Source of the DNA: Oceanobacillus neutriphilus
GTDB taxonomy: Bacteria > Bacillota > Bacilli > Bacillales > Amphibacillaceae
Assembly: GCF_014645515.1 (NCBI RefSeq)
Contig: NZ_BMLW01000021.1
Span: forward strand, 1 to 63,721
Reading direction: 5' to 3'
Length of the DNA: 63,721 nt
This document shows, in pieces, positions 54,436 to 63,483 of this stretch. Below the pieces are notes generated by a model. It was given only the letters and a program-made list of their open reading frames with translations. It was not told where the DNA came from and searched no databases. Each line of letters begins with the position of its first letter. The stretch's first letter is position 1. Both the position numbers and the translations under genes were made by a program.

Positions 54436-55119
54436 ATGCTTAAGTTAATGAGTTTGGAGATGAGAAAAGTAAATTTTGGCCGATATATAAACAGTTCTTT
54501 AGCAGCTTGCTTTGCTGTTACCGGATTTCTATTTTTCATGTTATATGTCGACAGAGATTTTTATACTGCCAGCAGTAAGGATTTCTTTTTCTTGATTGAT
54601 AGCATTACAAGAATGGTTTTTATCGTCTTTTCCGGTGTATTGATTTCAAGATTAGTTATTGAAGAATACAATGATAAAACAATTACTTTGATGTTTACGT
54701 ATCCCATCAGCAGAAAAAAAGTTATCAGCTCAAAGCTGCTGGTGATCATATGCTTTACCTTTTTCTCGATTCTCCTGTCACGAATTTTTGCAACAGTTGT
54801 TTTAACAATGTTAGATAACAGCCTGAATTTTATTGATGGAGACATATCAATTCAAATGATTATAGAACATTTTAGAAATACAATTCTGTATGACTTTTCC
54901 GCCAGCGGTATCAGCTTAGTCCCTCTATTTTTAGGGATGCTTAAAAAATCTGTCAAAACGACGATTATTACATCGATTATCATTGCAGCTTTTTTCGGCG
55001 CCAGCAATGAAGACCTGTCGTTAGGTTCCTTCATCGTTATACCATTGACACTTACCATCCTTGGCGTGGTTGCTTGTTATTTTTCGATAAGAAATATTGA
55101 ACATAAGGATGTATTCTAA
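54436..55119 (+). CDS. ABC-2 type permease (YcbO-like), copy 2
   Basis: A 227-residue paralogue of the preceding permease, a tandem duplicate. The word SGVLISRLVIEEYNDKTITL and the segments around SRKKVISSKLL match copy 1 with few changes, while N- and C-terminal helices differ more. A heterodimeric channel is likely. Start at 54436 after AGAGGTGAGAGG. In B. subtilis only one such gene follows the ATPase as I remember it. Confidence 0.82.
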   Translation: MLKLMSLEMRKVNFGRYINSSLAACFAVTGFLFFMLYVDRDFYTASSKDFFFLIDSITRMVFIVFSGVLISRLVIEEYNDKTITLMFTYPISRKKVISSKLLVIICFTFFSILLSRIFATVVLTMLDNSLNFIDGDISIQMIIEHFRNTILYDFSASGISLVPLFLGMLKKSVKTTIITSIIIAAFFGASNEDLSLGSFIVIPLTLTILGVVACYFSIRNIEHKDVF

Positions 55120-55193
55120 CAATATAATAAATAATTTGAAAGAAGATACCGCTTAAGAAAACAGAAAAATCAAAAAAATAGGAGTTTATAGTG

Positions 55194-55715
55194 ATGAGAC
55201 AAGAACATATTTATCTGTTATTCACAAATACACGTACATTGCTTACAAAAGCTATTGGATTATACACAAAAGCAGAATACAATCATGTTTCATTAGCTCT
55301 GGATTTGGAATTAAATGAAGTATACAGCTTTGGCAGGAAGCATTTTCGTAATCCATTTTTGGGCGGATTTGTGGAGGAAAGAACAGAAGAGGGGCTTTTT
55401 CAGAATGCGGACTGCTTGATTTATGCTTTTGCTGTTGATTCAAAACAAAGTAAGAAATTGAAGAGAGCACTAGCATTTTTTAAGAGCAGGCAGGACACCT
55501 ATCACTATAACTTCTTAGGACTGTTTGGAGTGATGCTGAACAAGCCTATCCAAAGATCAAATGCCTACTTCTGTTCTCAATTTGTTGCTTCTCTTTTAAT
55601 GGAAGCTGAAATTGTTTCGTTTAATAAACCGCCAGAGCTAATAACACCACAGGATATTCAGCAGATACCGGGATTAGTTTCTATTTATCAAGGAAAAATA
55701 CAAGATGCTGTTTAA
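55194..55715 (+). CDS. Permuted papain-like (NlpC/P60, YiiX-type) hydrolase
   Basis: A 173-residue protein with the permuted NlpC/P60 order: His first (AEYNHVSLAL near 28) and Cys later (YFCSQFVASLL near 125). This matches the YiiX/YebB-like cysteine hydrolase group, which act on lipids or peptides. No signal peptide is present. Start at the ATG at 55194; GTG three bases earlier is an alternative. Not obviously tied to the ABC genes. Confidence 0.65.
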   Translation: MRQEHIYLLFTNTRTLLTKAIGLYTKAEYNHVSLALDLELNEVYSFGRKHFRNPFLGGFVEERTEEGLFQNADCLIYAFAVDSKQSKKLKRALAFFKSRQDTYHYNFLGLFGVMLNKPIQRSNAYFCSQFVASLLMEAEIVSFNKPPELITPQDIQQIPGLVSIYQGKIQDAV

Positions 55716-55771
55716 CGTTTTTACAATAGAAAATAAATTACAGATATTTTTATGCGCAAGGAGGACTATGT

Positions 55772-56140
55772 TTGAAACGATTAGGTTTATTGTTCTTAAT
55801 GCTGATTGTCTCTACTATAACACTATTTGTCACTGCTTATTATCAAAGAGACATGAATACACTTTCGTTAAATGATCCACAAGTCATTCAGGCAAGTATC
55901 ATCATTATGGTTATTTTGTTTATTCCTCCAGTTTTATTATCCTTTTTTAACCATAAATTTTGGCGGTTTCTGTCAGCCATTTATCAATCTATATTTTTCT
56001 TAGGATTTATTATTCTTGTACCGACAGGCGTATTCAGTTTTAACGCTGTGCTTATAAGTATCGTTTCATTAGCCGGTGCAGTAATCAGTATTTGGAGTAT
56101 TTTTATTACATTGCCGGAAAGCTTTTTTAGAGAAGGTTAA
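55772..56140 (+). CDS. Small membrane protein, unknown
   Basis: A 122-residue protein with four membrane segments, beginning LGLLFLMLIVSTITLFVTAY. TTG start six bases after AAGGAGGA. Unrecognised. 56 bases after the cysteine hydrolase gene; may be co-transcribed. Confidence 0.5.
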   Translation: MKRLGLLFLMLIVSTITLFVTAYYQRDMNTLSLNDPQVIQASIIIMVILFIPPVLLSFFNHKFWRFLSAIYQSIFFLGFIILVPTGVFSFNAVLISIVSLAGAVISIWSIFITLPESFFREG

Positions 56141-56234
56141 ATAGATTAGATAAAGTGGATGAAAGAGGGATGCCTTTTTCGTATATTACATTGTTAGAAG
56201 TATAATAATAATGCATGGTGATTGTCATAGGAAG

Positions 56235-56259
56235 GTCTTATCAATGATAAGGCTTTTTC
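56235..56259 (+). terminator. Terminator before the diaminopropionate operon
   Basis: GTCTTATC pairs with GATAAGGC across a short loop, followed by TTTTT. Confidence 0.7.
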
Positions 56260-56347
56260 TATTGATTAGGATAGTATTTTATCAATGAGAAATTGATATA
56301 TTATGATATAAATATTATGTAAAAAATCAAAAAAATTAAAAAACATA

Positions 56348-56392
56348 TTGACTATTATACAGTATGTGATATATTACATGTTAAATGTAATA
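56348..56392 (+). promoter_or_regulatory. Promoter and palindromic operator of the dpaL operon
   Basis: TTGACT (56348-56353) and TATATT (56370-56375), 16 bases apart. TATTACAT-N5-ATGTAATA (56372-56392), perfect 8-base arms, covers the -10. A TATTACAT half-site recurs at 62011 before the GntR-family gene at the end of the cluster, so this is probably its operator. Confidence 0.6.
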
Positions 56393-56435
56393 AATTTTAT
56401 TTTTATCTAAGAATAAACGATGGGAGTGATTCTGT

Positions 56436-57662
56436 ATGAACATGATTAGGAGCGACGAAATTAAGTGGGTATTAAATAAATCTTTCTTACCAAAATACAA
56501 TGAACAAGAGCTAAGCTATTTTGAAGAGAAAACAATTGGAAAAGTATTGAACTTTCAAAGAACACATCCAAAATATACGAAAACCCCTTTAATTAAATTA
56601 GAACATTTGTCAGAATATTTAGATGTATCGGAAATAAAAGTTAAAGATGAATCATATCGATTTGGGCTAAATGCCTTTAAAGTAATGGGAGGAATATATG
56701 CTATTGGAAAATATTTAGCTGAAAAATTAGGGAAGGATATAACCAATTTATCTTTTAAGGAATTACAGTCCCCTGAAGTGAAAGAACAATTAGGAGAAAT
56801 TACTTTCATATCTGCAACAGATGGTAATCACGGGCGAGGTGTTGCATGGGCAGCAAGAGAGCTTGGCCAGAATGCAGTAATTTACATGCCAAAGGGTTCA
56901 ACAAAAGCAAGATTAGAAGCGATCCGTAATGAAGGGGCATTTTCGGAAATCACTGAACTTAATTATGATGAGACAGTGGAAATGTGTGCTGATTTGGCTG
57001 AAAAAAAAGGCTGGGTAATGGTGCAGGATACCGCTTGGGAAGGCTATGAAGAAATACCGTTGTGGATTATGCAAGGGTATGCTGCTTTGGCAAAAGAAAT
57101 AATTGAAGAAGTAGAGGAAAAGAAAGAAGAGCCGCCAACACATATATTTCTTCAAGCTGGAGTCGGTTCGTTTGCAGCTGGCATTGTCTCTTATTTTATG
57201 CAGCATTACCAGAATAACCCTCCCAAGATTATAGTAGTCGAACCAAATCTTGCAGATTGTTATTATCGTTCTTTTTCAAACGAAAATGGAGAAATGGTAT
57301 CTGTGAAAGGTCAAATGAATTCAATAATGGCAGGTTTATGTTGTGGTGTTCCGAATAATAGAGCGTTTCGTTTGTTATCACAATACGGGTTTGCGTCATT
57401 CTCCTGTCCGGATAATATAGCAGCACTTGGTATGCGTGTTTTAGGTAATCCAATTGGAAATGATAAAAAGATTATTTCAGGAGAATCTGGCGCGGTTCCG
57501 TTAGGTTTATTGTATCATCTTAGAAAGTTTGCGAGTCAGGAGATTTCTGACGCCATAAAGTTAGATAGAAATTCCAGAATATTAGTAATCAGTACAGAGG
57601 GGGATACAGATCTTGAAAGTTACTTAGATATTGTATGGAAAGGGCTTCACCCAAACGACTAA
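56436..57662 (+). CDS. dpaL: Diaminopropionate ammonia-lyase
   Basis: A 408-residue PLP enzyme. PLP Lys is K82 in FGLNAFKVMGG and the catalytic Asp lies in SATDGNHGRG near 127; the glycine loop is QAGVGSFAAG near 240. Splits L- or D-2,3-diaminopropionate to pyruvate and two ammonia. Closest to the YgeX group, which in enterobacteria is followed by ygeY as here. ATG at 56436 with TGGGAGTG ahead. First of four catabolic genes. Confidence 0.9.
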   Translation: MNMIRSDEIKWVLNKSFLPKYNEQELSYFEEKTIGKVLNFQRTHPKYTKTPLIKLEHLSEYLDVSEIKVKDESYRFGLNAFKVMGGIYAIGKYLAEKLGKDITNLSFKELQSPEVKEQLGEITFISATDGNHGRGVAWAARELGQNAVIYMPKGSTKARLEAIRNEGAFSEITELNYDETVEMCADLAEKKGWVMVQDTAWEGYEEIPLWIMQGYAALAKEIIEEVEEKKEEPPTHIFLQAGVGSFAAGIVSYFMQHYQNNPPKIIVVEPNLADCYYRSFSNENGEMVSVKGQMNSIMAGLCCGVPNNRAFRLLSQYGFASFSCPDNIAALGMRVLGNPIGNDKKIISGESGAVPLGLLYHLRKFASQEISDAIKLDRNSRILVISTEGDTDLESYLDIVWKGLHPND

Positions 57663-57681
57663 AATTCCAGGAGGTTACATT

Positions 57682-58875
57682 ATGCTGTCAAATCATCAAT
57701 CCAATCAAGTAATTGGGCTATGCCAACGTTTAGTACAAATTCAAAGTTATTCAGGAAAAGAAAAGCAGGTTATGGAGGTAATAAAAGAATATACTTCACA
57801 AAATAAATTTGATGAGATTATTACAGACGTTTTTGGTAATGTGATGCTTGTTATTAATGGAAACGAAGAAGGTCCGACAGTTCTCTTTGATGGGCATGTA
57901 GACACAGTGACTGTTCAGGAAGAGGACTGGACGGTTGATCCATTCGCTGCAGAAATTAAAGACGGTAAAATTTACGGACGGGGAACCTCTGACATGAAAG
58001 GTGCAGTAAGTGCAATGATTTCTGCTGCGATTAACTTTGCTGAGGAAACAGACAGAAAATTCCCCGGGAAAATCATGATTTCTTGTACAGTGCACGAGGA
58101 ATGCTTTGAAGGAGTAGCAACAAGAAAAGTCAGTGAAAGATTAAAACCAGATTATGTCGTTATTGGGGAAGCTACAAATTTAAATTTAAATCGAGCTCAA
58201 CGTGGGCGTGCTGAAATATTAGTTGAAACCTTTGGAAAGACAGCTCATTCTTCCAATCCGGAAAAAGGAATCAATGCTGTCAATAAGATGATGCATCTTT
58301 TAAGCCATATTCAAAATTTATCTGTTCCAGAACATGATGTATTAGGTAAGGGGATTTTGGAGCTAACGGATATTATATCTTCGCCATACCCTGGGTCTTC
58401 CGTTGTTCCGTCCTATTGCAGAGTGACTTTTGACCGCAGATTATTAGTCGAAGAAACAAAAGAATCAGTACTTGCACCAATTATAGGTCTTATCGAAAAA
58501 ATAAAAAAAACAGACAAAGATTTTAACGCAAAAGTATCTTATACTACCGGGGAAGAAAAATGCTATACAAATGAAATCATTAAATCTGAAAGGTTTTTCC
58601 CAGGATGGTTATTTAATGAGAATGAAAGCTTTGTAGAAAAAAGTTTTAATCGAATTAAAAAGATTAACCCTGGTGCAAAGATAAGTCATTATTCTTTTTG
58701 TACAAATGGCAGTCACTTTGCAGGAGAAGCAAATATACCCACGATAGGCTTCGGTCCTTCACCAGAGAATTTAGCACATACTGATGACGAATATATTGAG
58801 ATTGAGCAATTAACAAAAGCGACAGAAGGTTATTTCGAAATAATGAAAGCGTTAACGGGATTGGAAGGAAATTAA
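57682..58875 (+). CDS. ygeY: YgeY-type M20 metallohydrolase
   Basis: A 397-residue zinc hydrolase of the M20 family. Metal motifs: LFDGHVDTV near 73, GRGTSDMKGA near 107, catalytic Glu pair in VHEECFEG near 142; later His in FGPSPENLAHTDDEYIE (core LAHTDDEYIE, near 370). Dimerisation domain about 190-305. Its close neighbour in E. coli is ygeX, as here; the exact substrate is unknown. Start at 57682 after AGGAGG; the frame from 57631 lies inside dpaL. Confidence 0.85.
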   Translation: MLSNHQSNQVIGLCQRLVQIQSYSGKEKQVMEVIKEYTSQNKFDEIITDVFGNVMLVINGNEEGPTVLFDGHVDTVTVQEEDWTVDPFAAEIKDGKIYGRGTSDMKGAVSAMISAAINFAEETDRKFPGKIMISCTVHEECFEGVATRKVSERLKPDYVVIGEATNLNLNRAQRGRAEILVETFGKTAHSSNPEKGINAVNKMMHLLSHIQNLSVPEHDVLGKGILELTDIISSPYPGSSVVPSYCRVTFDRRLLVEETKESVLAPIIGLIEKIKKTDKDFNAKVSYTTGEEKCYTNEIIKSERFFPGWLFNENESFVEKSFNRIKKINPGAKISHYSFCTNGSHFAGEANIPTIGFGPSPENLAHTDDEYIEIEQLTKATEGYFEIMKALTGLEGN

Positions 58876-58889
58876 AAGGAGGAGAGGTA

Positions 58890-60488
58890 ATGTACGATTT
58901 ACTAATAAAAAATGGAAGAATTATTGATGGCACTGGATCACCTTGGTATTACAGTGATGTTGCAATAGAAGACGGGAAAATCGTTAAAGTAGGAAAATTA
59001 ACAAATGTGAAAGCGAATGAAGTGATTGACGCAAATAATAATATTGTTTCTCCTGGTTTTATCGATATGCATACCCACTCTGATTTAGTTATTTTAGATG
59101 AATCATTAATCGAAGCAAAAGTAAGACAGGGGATTACGACAGATTTATTAGGACAGGACGGAGTTGCTGCTGCCCCTTTACATGATGATTATATTGAATC
59201 ATGGAAAAAGAATATTGCAGGATTAGACGGCACGCCGCCAATTGAATGGGATTGGAGAACCGTAGGGGAATATCTCGATAAAATTGAAAAGAACAGGCCA
59301 AGCTATAATTTGGCAACTCTGGCACCACACGGAAATATACGAATGGAAGTGATGGGGTTAGAAGACCGCTTTGCAACGGATGAAGAAATTAAGCAAATGC
59401 AGCAGATTTTACGACGTTCGCTGGATGAAGGAGCGGTCGGGCTATCAACCGGCCTTATCTATGTTCCATGCTGTTTCGCAGAGATGAAAGAACTAGAAGC
59501 ACTATGTCAAGTTATTGCAGAATACGGAGCGCCTTTAGTTATTCATCAAAGAAGTGAAGGTGATGAAATTCTGGAATCCATGGACGAATTAATTGAGATG
59601 ATGAAACGCTGCGGAGCACATTTACATTTCTCTCATTTGAAAAATTGCGGAAAAGATAATTGGGAGAAAACCCCTGACGTACTAAAGAAAATTGATCAGG
59701 CGCGAAAAGACGGATTAGAGGTAACTTTTGACCAATACCCATATATCGCGGGAAGTACCATGTTAAGTGCAATCCTGCCAGCTTGGGTTCATGATGGAGG
59801 AACAGAGAAGATGCTGGAACGTCTTCAACAAAAAGATTTACGTGAAAGAATTAAACAAGAAATGGCAACTGCATTAAAAGGCTGGGATAGCATGTCGAAG
59901 TGGGCAGGCTGGGATGGTATTGTTGTTACTTCTGTTATGACAGAAGAAAATCAATTTTGCGTAGGAAAAACAATTCAGGAAATTGCTCAAATTAAGCAGG
60001 AAAATGAAGCCGATACGGCTTTAGGCTTAATTTTTCAAGAGAAGAACGGAGTAGGGATGATAGATTTTGTTATGAATGAGGAATCTATTAAAATGATTTT
60101 GGCACATCCAGCAGGTACAATTGGTTCAGATGGACTGCTTGGCGGTGAACCACATCCAAGAGCATATGGCTCTTATCCAAGGATACTTGGAAAGTATGTT
60201 CGTGAAGAAATGGTTACAACATTAGAAGATATGATTCGTCGCATGACTTCTCAGCCGGCACGCATTATTGGTTTACAAGACAGAGGAATCCTGCGGGAAG
60301 GTCTTAAAGCAGATATTGTTATCTTTAATCCGTATACAATAATTGACCAGGCAACATTTGAAAATTCACGCCAATATAATACTGGAGTTGAATATGTCAT
60401 TGTAAACGGGGAAATTGTTATTGCCGATGAACAGGCTTTTCGAAAGCCGGCAGGTAAGGTAATCAAACGTAACTACACTAACTTTTAA
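58890..60488 (+). CDS. N-acyl-D-amino-acid deacylase-type amidohydrolase
   Basis: A 532-residue member of the amidohydrolase superfamily, close to D-aminoacylases. Metal ligands: HTH in GFIDMHTHSDLV near 60, His in PLVIHQRSEGDE near 213 and LHFSHLKNCG near 245; Asp in GTIGSDGLLGG near 410. The place where D-aminoacylases have Cys (GNCG) reads GQDG near 89, so the metal bridge may be Asp. It probably deacylates an N-acyl- or N-carbamoyl-D-amino acid. 14 bases after ygeY with AAAAGGAGGAGAGG. Confidence 0.82.
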   Translation: MYDLLIKNGRIIDGTGSPWYYSDVAIEDGKIVKVGKLTNVKANEVIDANNNIVSPGFIDMHTHSDLVILDESLIEAKVRQGITTDLLGQDGVAAAPLHDDYIESWKKNIAGLDGTPPIEWDWRTVGEYLDKIEKNRPSYNLATLAPHGNIRMEVMGLEDRFATDEEIKQMQQILRRSLDEGAVGLSTGLIYVPCCFAEMKELEALCQVIAEYGAPLVIHQRSEGDEILESMDELIEMMKRCGAHLHFSHLKNCGKDNWEKTPDVLKKIDQARKDGLEVTFDQYPYIAGSTMLSAILPAWVHDGGTEKMLERLQQKDLRERIKQEMATALKGWDSMSKWAGWDGIVVTSVMTEENQFCVGKTIQEIAQIKQENEADTALGLIFQEKNGVGMIDFVMNEESIKMILAHPAGTIGSDGLLGGEPHPRAYGSYPRILGKYVREEMVTTLEDMIRRMTSQPARIIGLQDRGILREGLKADIVIFNPYTIIDQATFENSRQYNTGVEYVIVNGEIVIADEQAFRKPAGKVIKRNYTNF

Positions 60489-60517
60489 GAAATAGAATTC
60501 AAAAACGGAGGGATAGC

Positions 60518-61918
60518 ATGGGGATTATTTGGACCATTATTATAGTTTATATGGCTGGAATGATTGTAATTGGATTCTATGCAAAAACAAAAATAAAAGA
60601 TAGTACGGATTATCACTTGGCAGGGCGTCGATTGGGCCCAATTATGCTAGCTGGAACATTGGCGGCAACAGAAATAGGAGGGGGCAGTTCCGTGGGTGTT
60701 GCCTCCAAAGCTTATGGAGAATGGGGACTATCTGCTGGCTGGTATGTTGTATCAGCAGGGGTTGCTATTGTATTAGTTTCTTTTGTGGCACCATATATGC
60801 GTAAAGCTATGGCGACAACTGTTCCAGAAATAATCGGTCGTAGATATGGGAAATCCAGTCAATTAATTGCAAGTGTGCTTTCACTTATTGCTTCCTCTGC
60901 TTTAACAGCAGTTCAAATAACTGCCACAGCTTCTATTGTTCACGTATTAACAGGTTTTAGTTTATCATGGGCAATTATTATTTCGGGAACTGTTGTAGTA
61001 TTTTACACATTCTTAGGAGGAATGTGGAGTGTAACGTTAACAGATTTTGTACAATTTTTTATCATTGTATTTGGCTTTGCTATCGCGATCCCCTTTGCTT
61101 TTTCAAATGCCGGCGGGGTAGAGCATGTCTTCAATAATTTACCTAAAGAGCAACTAGGCTTTACAAAAATAGGCTGGGGTACAATTATAGGATTCATCGT
61201 ATTATATTTTATGACCTTTTCTACAGGGCAGGAAGCAGTTCAACGTTATTATTCAGCAAAAAATGAAAAAACGGCGGTTTGGGGCTCTGTCCTATGCGGA
61301 TTATTAATGACTGTTTACGCATTTATTCCGGCTCTATTGGGTTTGATTGCATTGTCAGCGTTTCCAAATATAGATGAAAACAATGCATTAGCCACAGTAT
61401 CAGTGGAATTACTCCCGGCAGCTATTGCAGGAATTTTGCTCTCGGGAGTTATCTCAGCAACATTGTCAAGTGCTTCAGGAAACTTATTAGCAGTCGCTTC
61501 TGTATATATAAAAGATATCCATCAGGAAATATTAAATAAGAAGGTTTCCGATCAACAGGAATTAAAAGCTTCCAGGCTTATTATTCTAATCACAGGAGTA
61601 CTCGCTATAGGCATTTCCTTATTCAGTCAGCAAATTATTCCATTACTGGTATTTGCGTTCACTATTCGATCTACAGGGCCGTTTGCAGCTTACTTAATTG
61701 GATTAGTCTATGAAAAAGTTACTAGAAATGCTGGTTTAGCTTCTATTATTATCGGTAGCATTGTTGGGGTAACATGGGAAATATTCGGGAATCCATTTGG
61801 TGTTATGGCTGTTATTGTAGGTAGTGTTGCAAGCTTAATCACTTTCCTGATTGTTAACAAAATTGAATTGAATCGAGGAAAACCAATTGCCCCTTCAGCA
61901 TATTCAAATTCTGAATAA
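60518..61918 (+). CDS. Sodium:solute symporter (SSS family)
   Basis: A 466-residue transporter with about 13 membrane segments. The family's TM1 region reads AGRRLGPIMLAGTLAATEIGG (core LAGTLAATEIGGG, near 46), and FSTGQEAVQRYYSAKNEKTA (core GQEAVQRYYSAK, near 238) is the classic SSS signature. It should import the substrate of the cluster, likely an acylated amino acid. 29 bases after the amidohydrolase gene. It belongs to the PanF/YidK-like branch by length. Confidence 0.86.
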   Translation: MGIIWTIIIVYMAGMIVIGFYAKTKIKDSTDYHLAGRRLGPIMLAGTLAATEIGGGSSVGVASKAYGEWGLSAGWYVVSAGVAIVLVSFVAPYMRKAMATTVPEIIGRRYGKSSQLIASVLSLIASSALTAVQITATASIVHVLTGFSLSWAIIISGTVVVFYTFLGGMWSVTLTDFVQFFIIVFGFAIAIPFAFSNAGGVEHVFNNLPKEQLGFTKIGWGTIIGFIVLYFMTFSTGQEAVQRYYSAKNEKTAVWGSVLCGLLMTVYAFIPALLGLIALSAFPNIDENNALATVSVELLPAAIAGILLSGVISATLSSASGNLLAVASVYIKDIHQEILNKKVSDQQELKASRLIILITGVLAIGISLFSQQIIPLLVFAFTIRSTGPFAAYLIGLVYEKVTRNAGLASIIIGSIVGVTWEIFGNPFGVMAVIVGSVASLITFLIVNKIELNRGKPIAPSAYSNSE

Positions 61919-62010
61919 CTAAGAGTTAGCTGTGTCAGTATCCCTCTTTCTTACTTTATCTGCATCGGTTCTAATATCAATATACTATGAGAATTAGTGG
62001 TTTAGTGGTA

Positions 62011-62018
62011 TATTACAT
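62011..62018 (+). promoter_or_regulatory. Operator half-site before the GntR-family gene
   Basis: TATTACAT, identical to the left arm of the 56372 operator; the right arm (AGGTATAG) is degenerate. Consistent with weak autoregulation. Confidence 0.4.
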
Positions 62019-62054
62019 ATTAGAGGTATAGTTAAGTAGCGGAGGTGTATCGAA

Positions 62055-62720
62055 TTGAATAATGAAAATGTAAAAATAAAGCGTACTTTTATGCGTGATG
62101 AAGCTTATAACATTCTCCAAGAATGGATCGTTATTGGAAAACTAAAACCAGGAGAAAAGTTGCGTGATCAAGAGTTATCAGATTTATTAGGGATTAGTCG
62201 TACGCCTATCCGAGAATCTTTACTTAGACTTGAGGATGAAGGGCTTGTTGAGACCCAGGCAAATCGATGGACTTTAGTCGCACCAATTAACCTGAGTGAA
62301 GCTGAAGATATATACTCTATTGTTAAAGTCCTTGAAAGTCTTGCTTTGGAACAGGGGATAATTAATTGTACGGAGAATGATATTCAGAAACTTGAATTAA
62401 TAAATGAAAGATTTAAAACTGATTTGGAACAAGGAGATAAAAAAGCAGCTTTCCAGGCAGATAACGAGTTTCATCATCAGATTGTAAAACTATCTAATAA
62501 TACAGAGCTGCCAAGGTTATTAAACACATTAAAAGTAAAAGTTCAACGTATGGAAATATATTATTTTAGTGTAGCAAATAACAGTTTAGAATCTTACCAT
62601 GAACATAAAAAAGTTATAGAGGCCTTACATGCAAAAGATTTAAATAAAGCAAGAGCTACAATTAAAGCAAATTGGGAGAATAGCCTCTCTAGAATACAAA
62701 AGAAAAGTGAAAAACAGTAA
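62055..62720 (+). CDS. GntR-family regulator, FadR/FCD type
   Basis: A 221-residue regulator: winged helix (DQELSDLLGISRTPIRESLLR near residues 38-58, core LLGISRTPIRESL) and an all-helical FCD effector domain (85-215) with His residues likely to bind metal (EFHHQIVKLSN near 137, EHKKVIEAL near 180). TTG start seven bases after GGAGGTG. Last gene of the catabolic cluster and its probable regulator. Confidence 0.87.
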   Translation: MNNENVKIKRTFMRDEAYNILQEWIVIGKLKPGEKLRDQELSDLLGISRTPIRESLLRLEDEGLVETQANRWTLVAPINLSEAEDIYSIVKVLESLALEQGIINCTENDIQKLELINERFKTDLEQGDKKAAFQADNEFHHQIVKLSNNTELPRLLNTLKVKVQRMEIYYFSVANNSLESYHEHKKVIEALHAKDLNKARATIKANWENSLSRIQKKSEKQ

Positions 62721-63146
62721 TTCAATAAAGCTATATTATGTTCTTATTGGAGCAACAAATAATTTAAATGTAAATGTATTTGCAGAATAAACGGGATAAA
62801 ACTGTTCTTTTTTAATCCTCTTAATTTCTTCATGTTATGATTACATGTAATTTGTTCTGAATGATAAGACAGCAATGTGGTTACTTTCATACTACCCTTG
62901 TGAAATAAACAAGGATAGGAAAAAATATGTATTATGGTAATTATTTTGTAAATATTCTAAAACAAAAAAAGAGTATAAAATCCAGCTACTAAGATAATTC
63001 AATGGGGTATTATACAAAAAATTACCAAAAGAAAAGTTTGTTGTTGTGTTGAGAATCCCTTATGCACTTCCATTATGTCAAAGTGTAATGAAGTAGGAAA
63101 AATCCAAAAGTATAAGAAATACATTTAACCAATATTGTATTATCTT
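62721..63146. other. AT-rich gap, nothing recognised
   Basis: About 430 bases with no convincing frame, ribosome site or conserved element on either strand. It may be decayed sequence between the GntR-family gene and the terminator at 63147. Confidence 0.4.
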
Positions 63147-63188
63147 AAGGAAGGGCGCAAGTATAGATAAAGCTTGCGTCCTTCCTTT
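63147..63188. terminator. Terminator near the right end
   Basis: AAGGAAGGGCGCAAG pairs with CTTGCGTCCTTCCTT with one mismatch, across a ten-base loop. It can close the minus-strand genes to its right. Confidence 0.75.
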
Positions 63189-63250
63189 ACATTTATATTG
63201 CAGCATCGATAGTTTAAGAAATAATTTGCGATACAGCTGCTGAAAAGCGC

Positions 63251-63401
63251 TTATTCATTATCTTCTGTATCCGGCACCGTATCCGCCAATTTACGAAATG
63301 CTTCGTTTAAAGTAACCATACGTTTTTCTACTTTTTTAATCGCTGCATCCAAGTTGACCCCCCTCATCAATCATTTCTTGAATAAGCAGCATTTTTTTCA
63401 C
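63251..63401 (-). pseudogene. Small ORF frameshifted at a G6 run
   Basis: On the minus strand a frame with GTG at 63401 or ATG at 63392 reads VKKMLLIQEMIDEG, then leaves frame at six G (63359-63364 on the plus strand as C). In the next frame VNLDAAIKKVEKRM continues to a stop at 63251. Removing one G joins both into a 50-residue helical, charged protein. It follows the Rpn-type gene on the same strand. No family recognised. Mutation or read error is possible. Confidence 0.35.
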
Positions 63402-63483
63402 ATTTAAATAATTATATCTCTGTGTTGCTCCTTCTGTACTGGTTTCAGATTGTATAGCTCCTTTTTCATTCCATTATTTTTCG

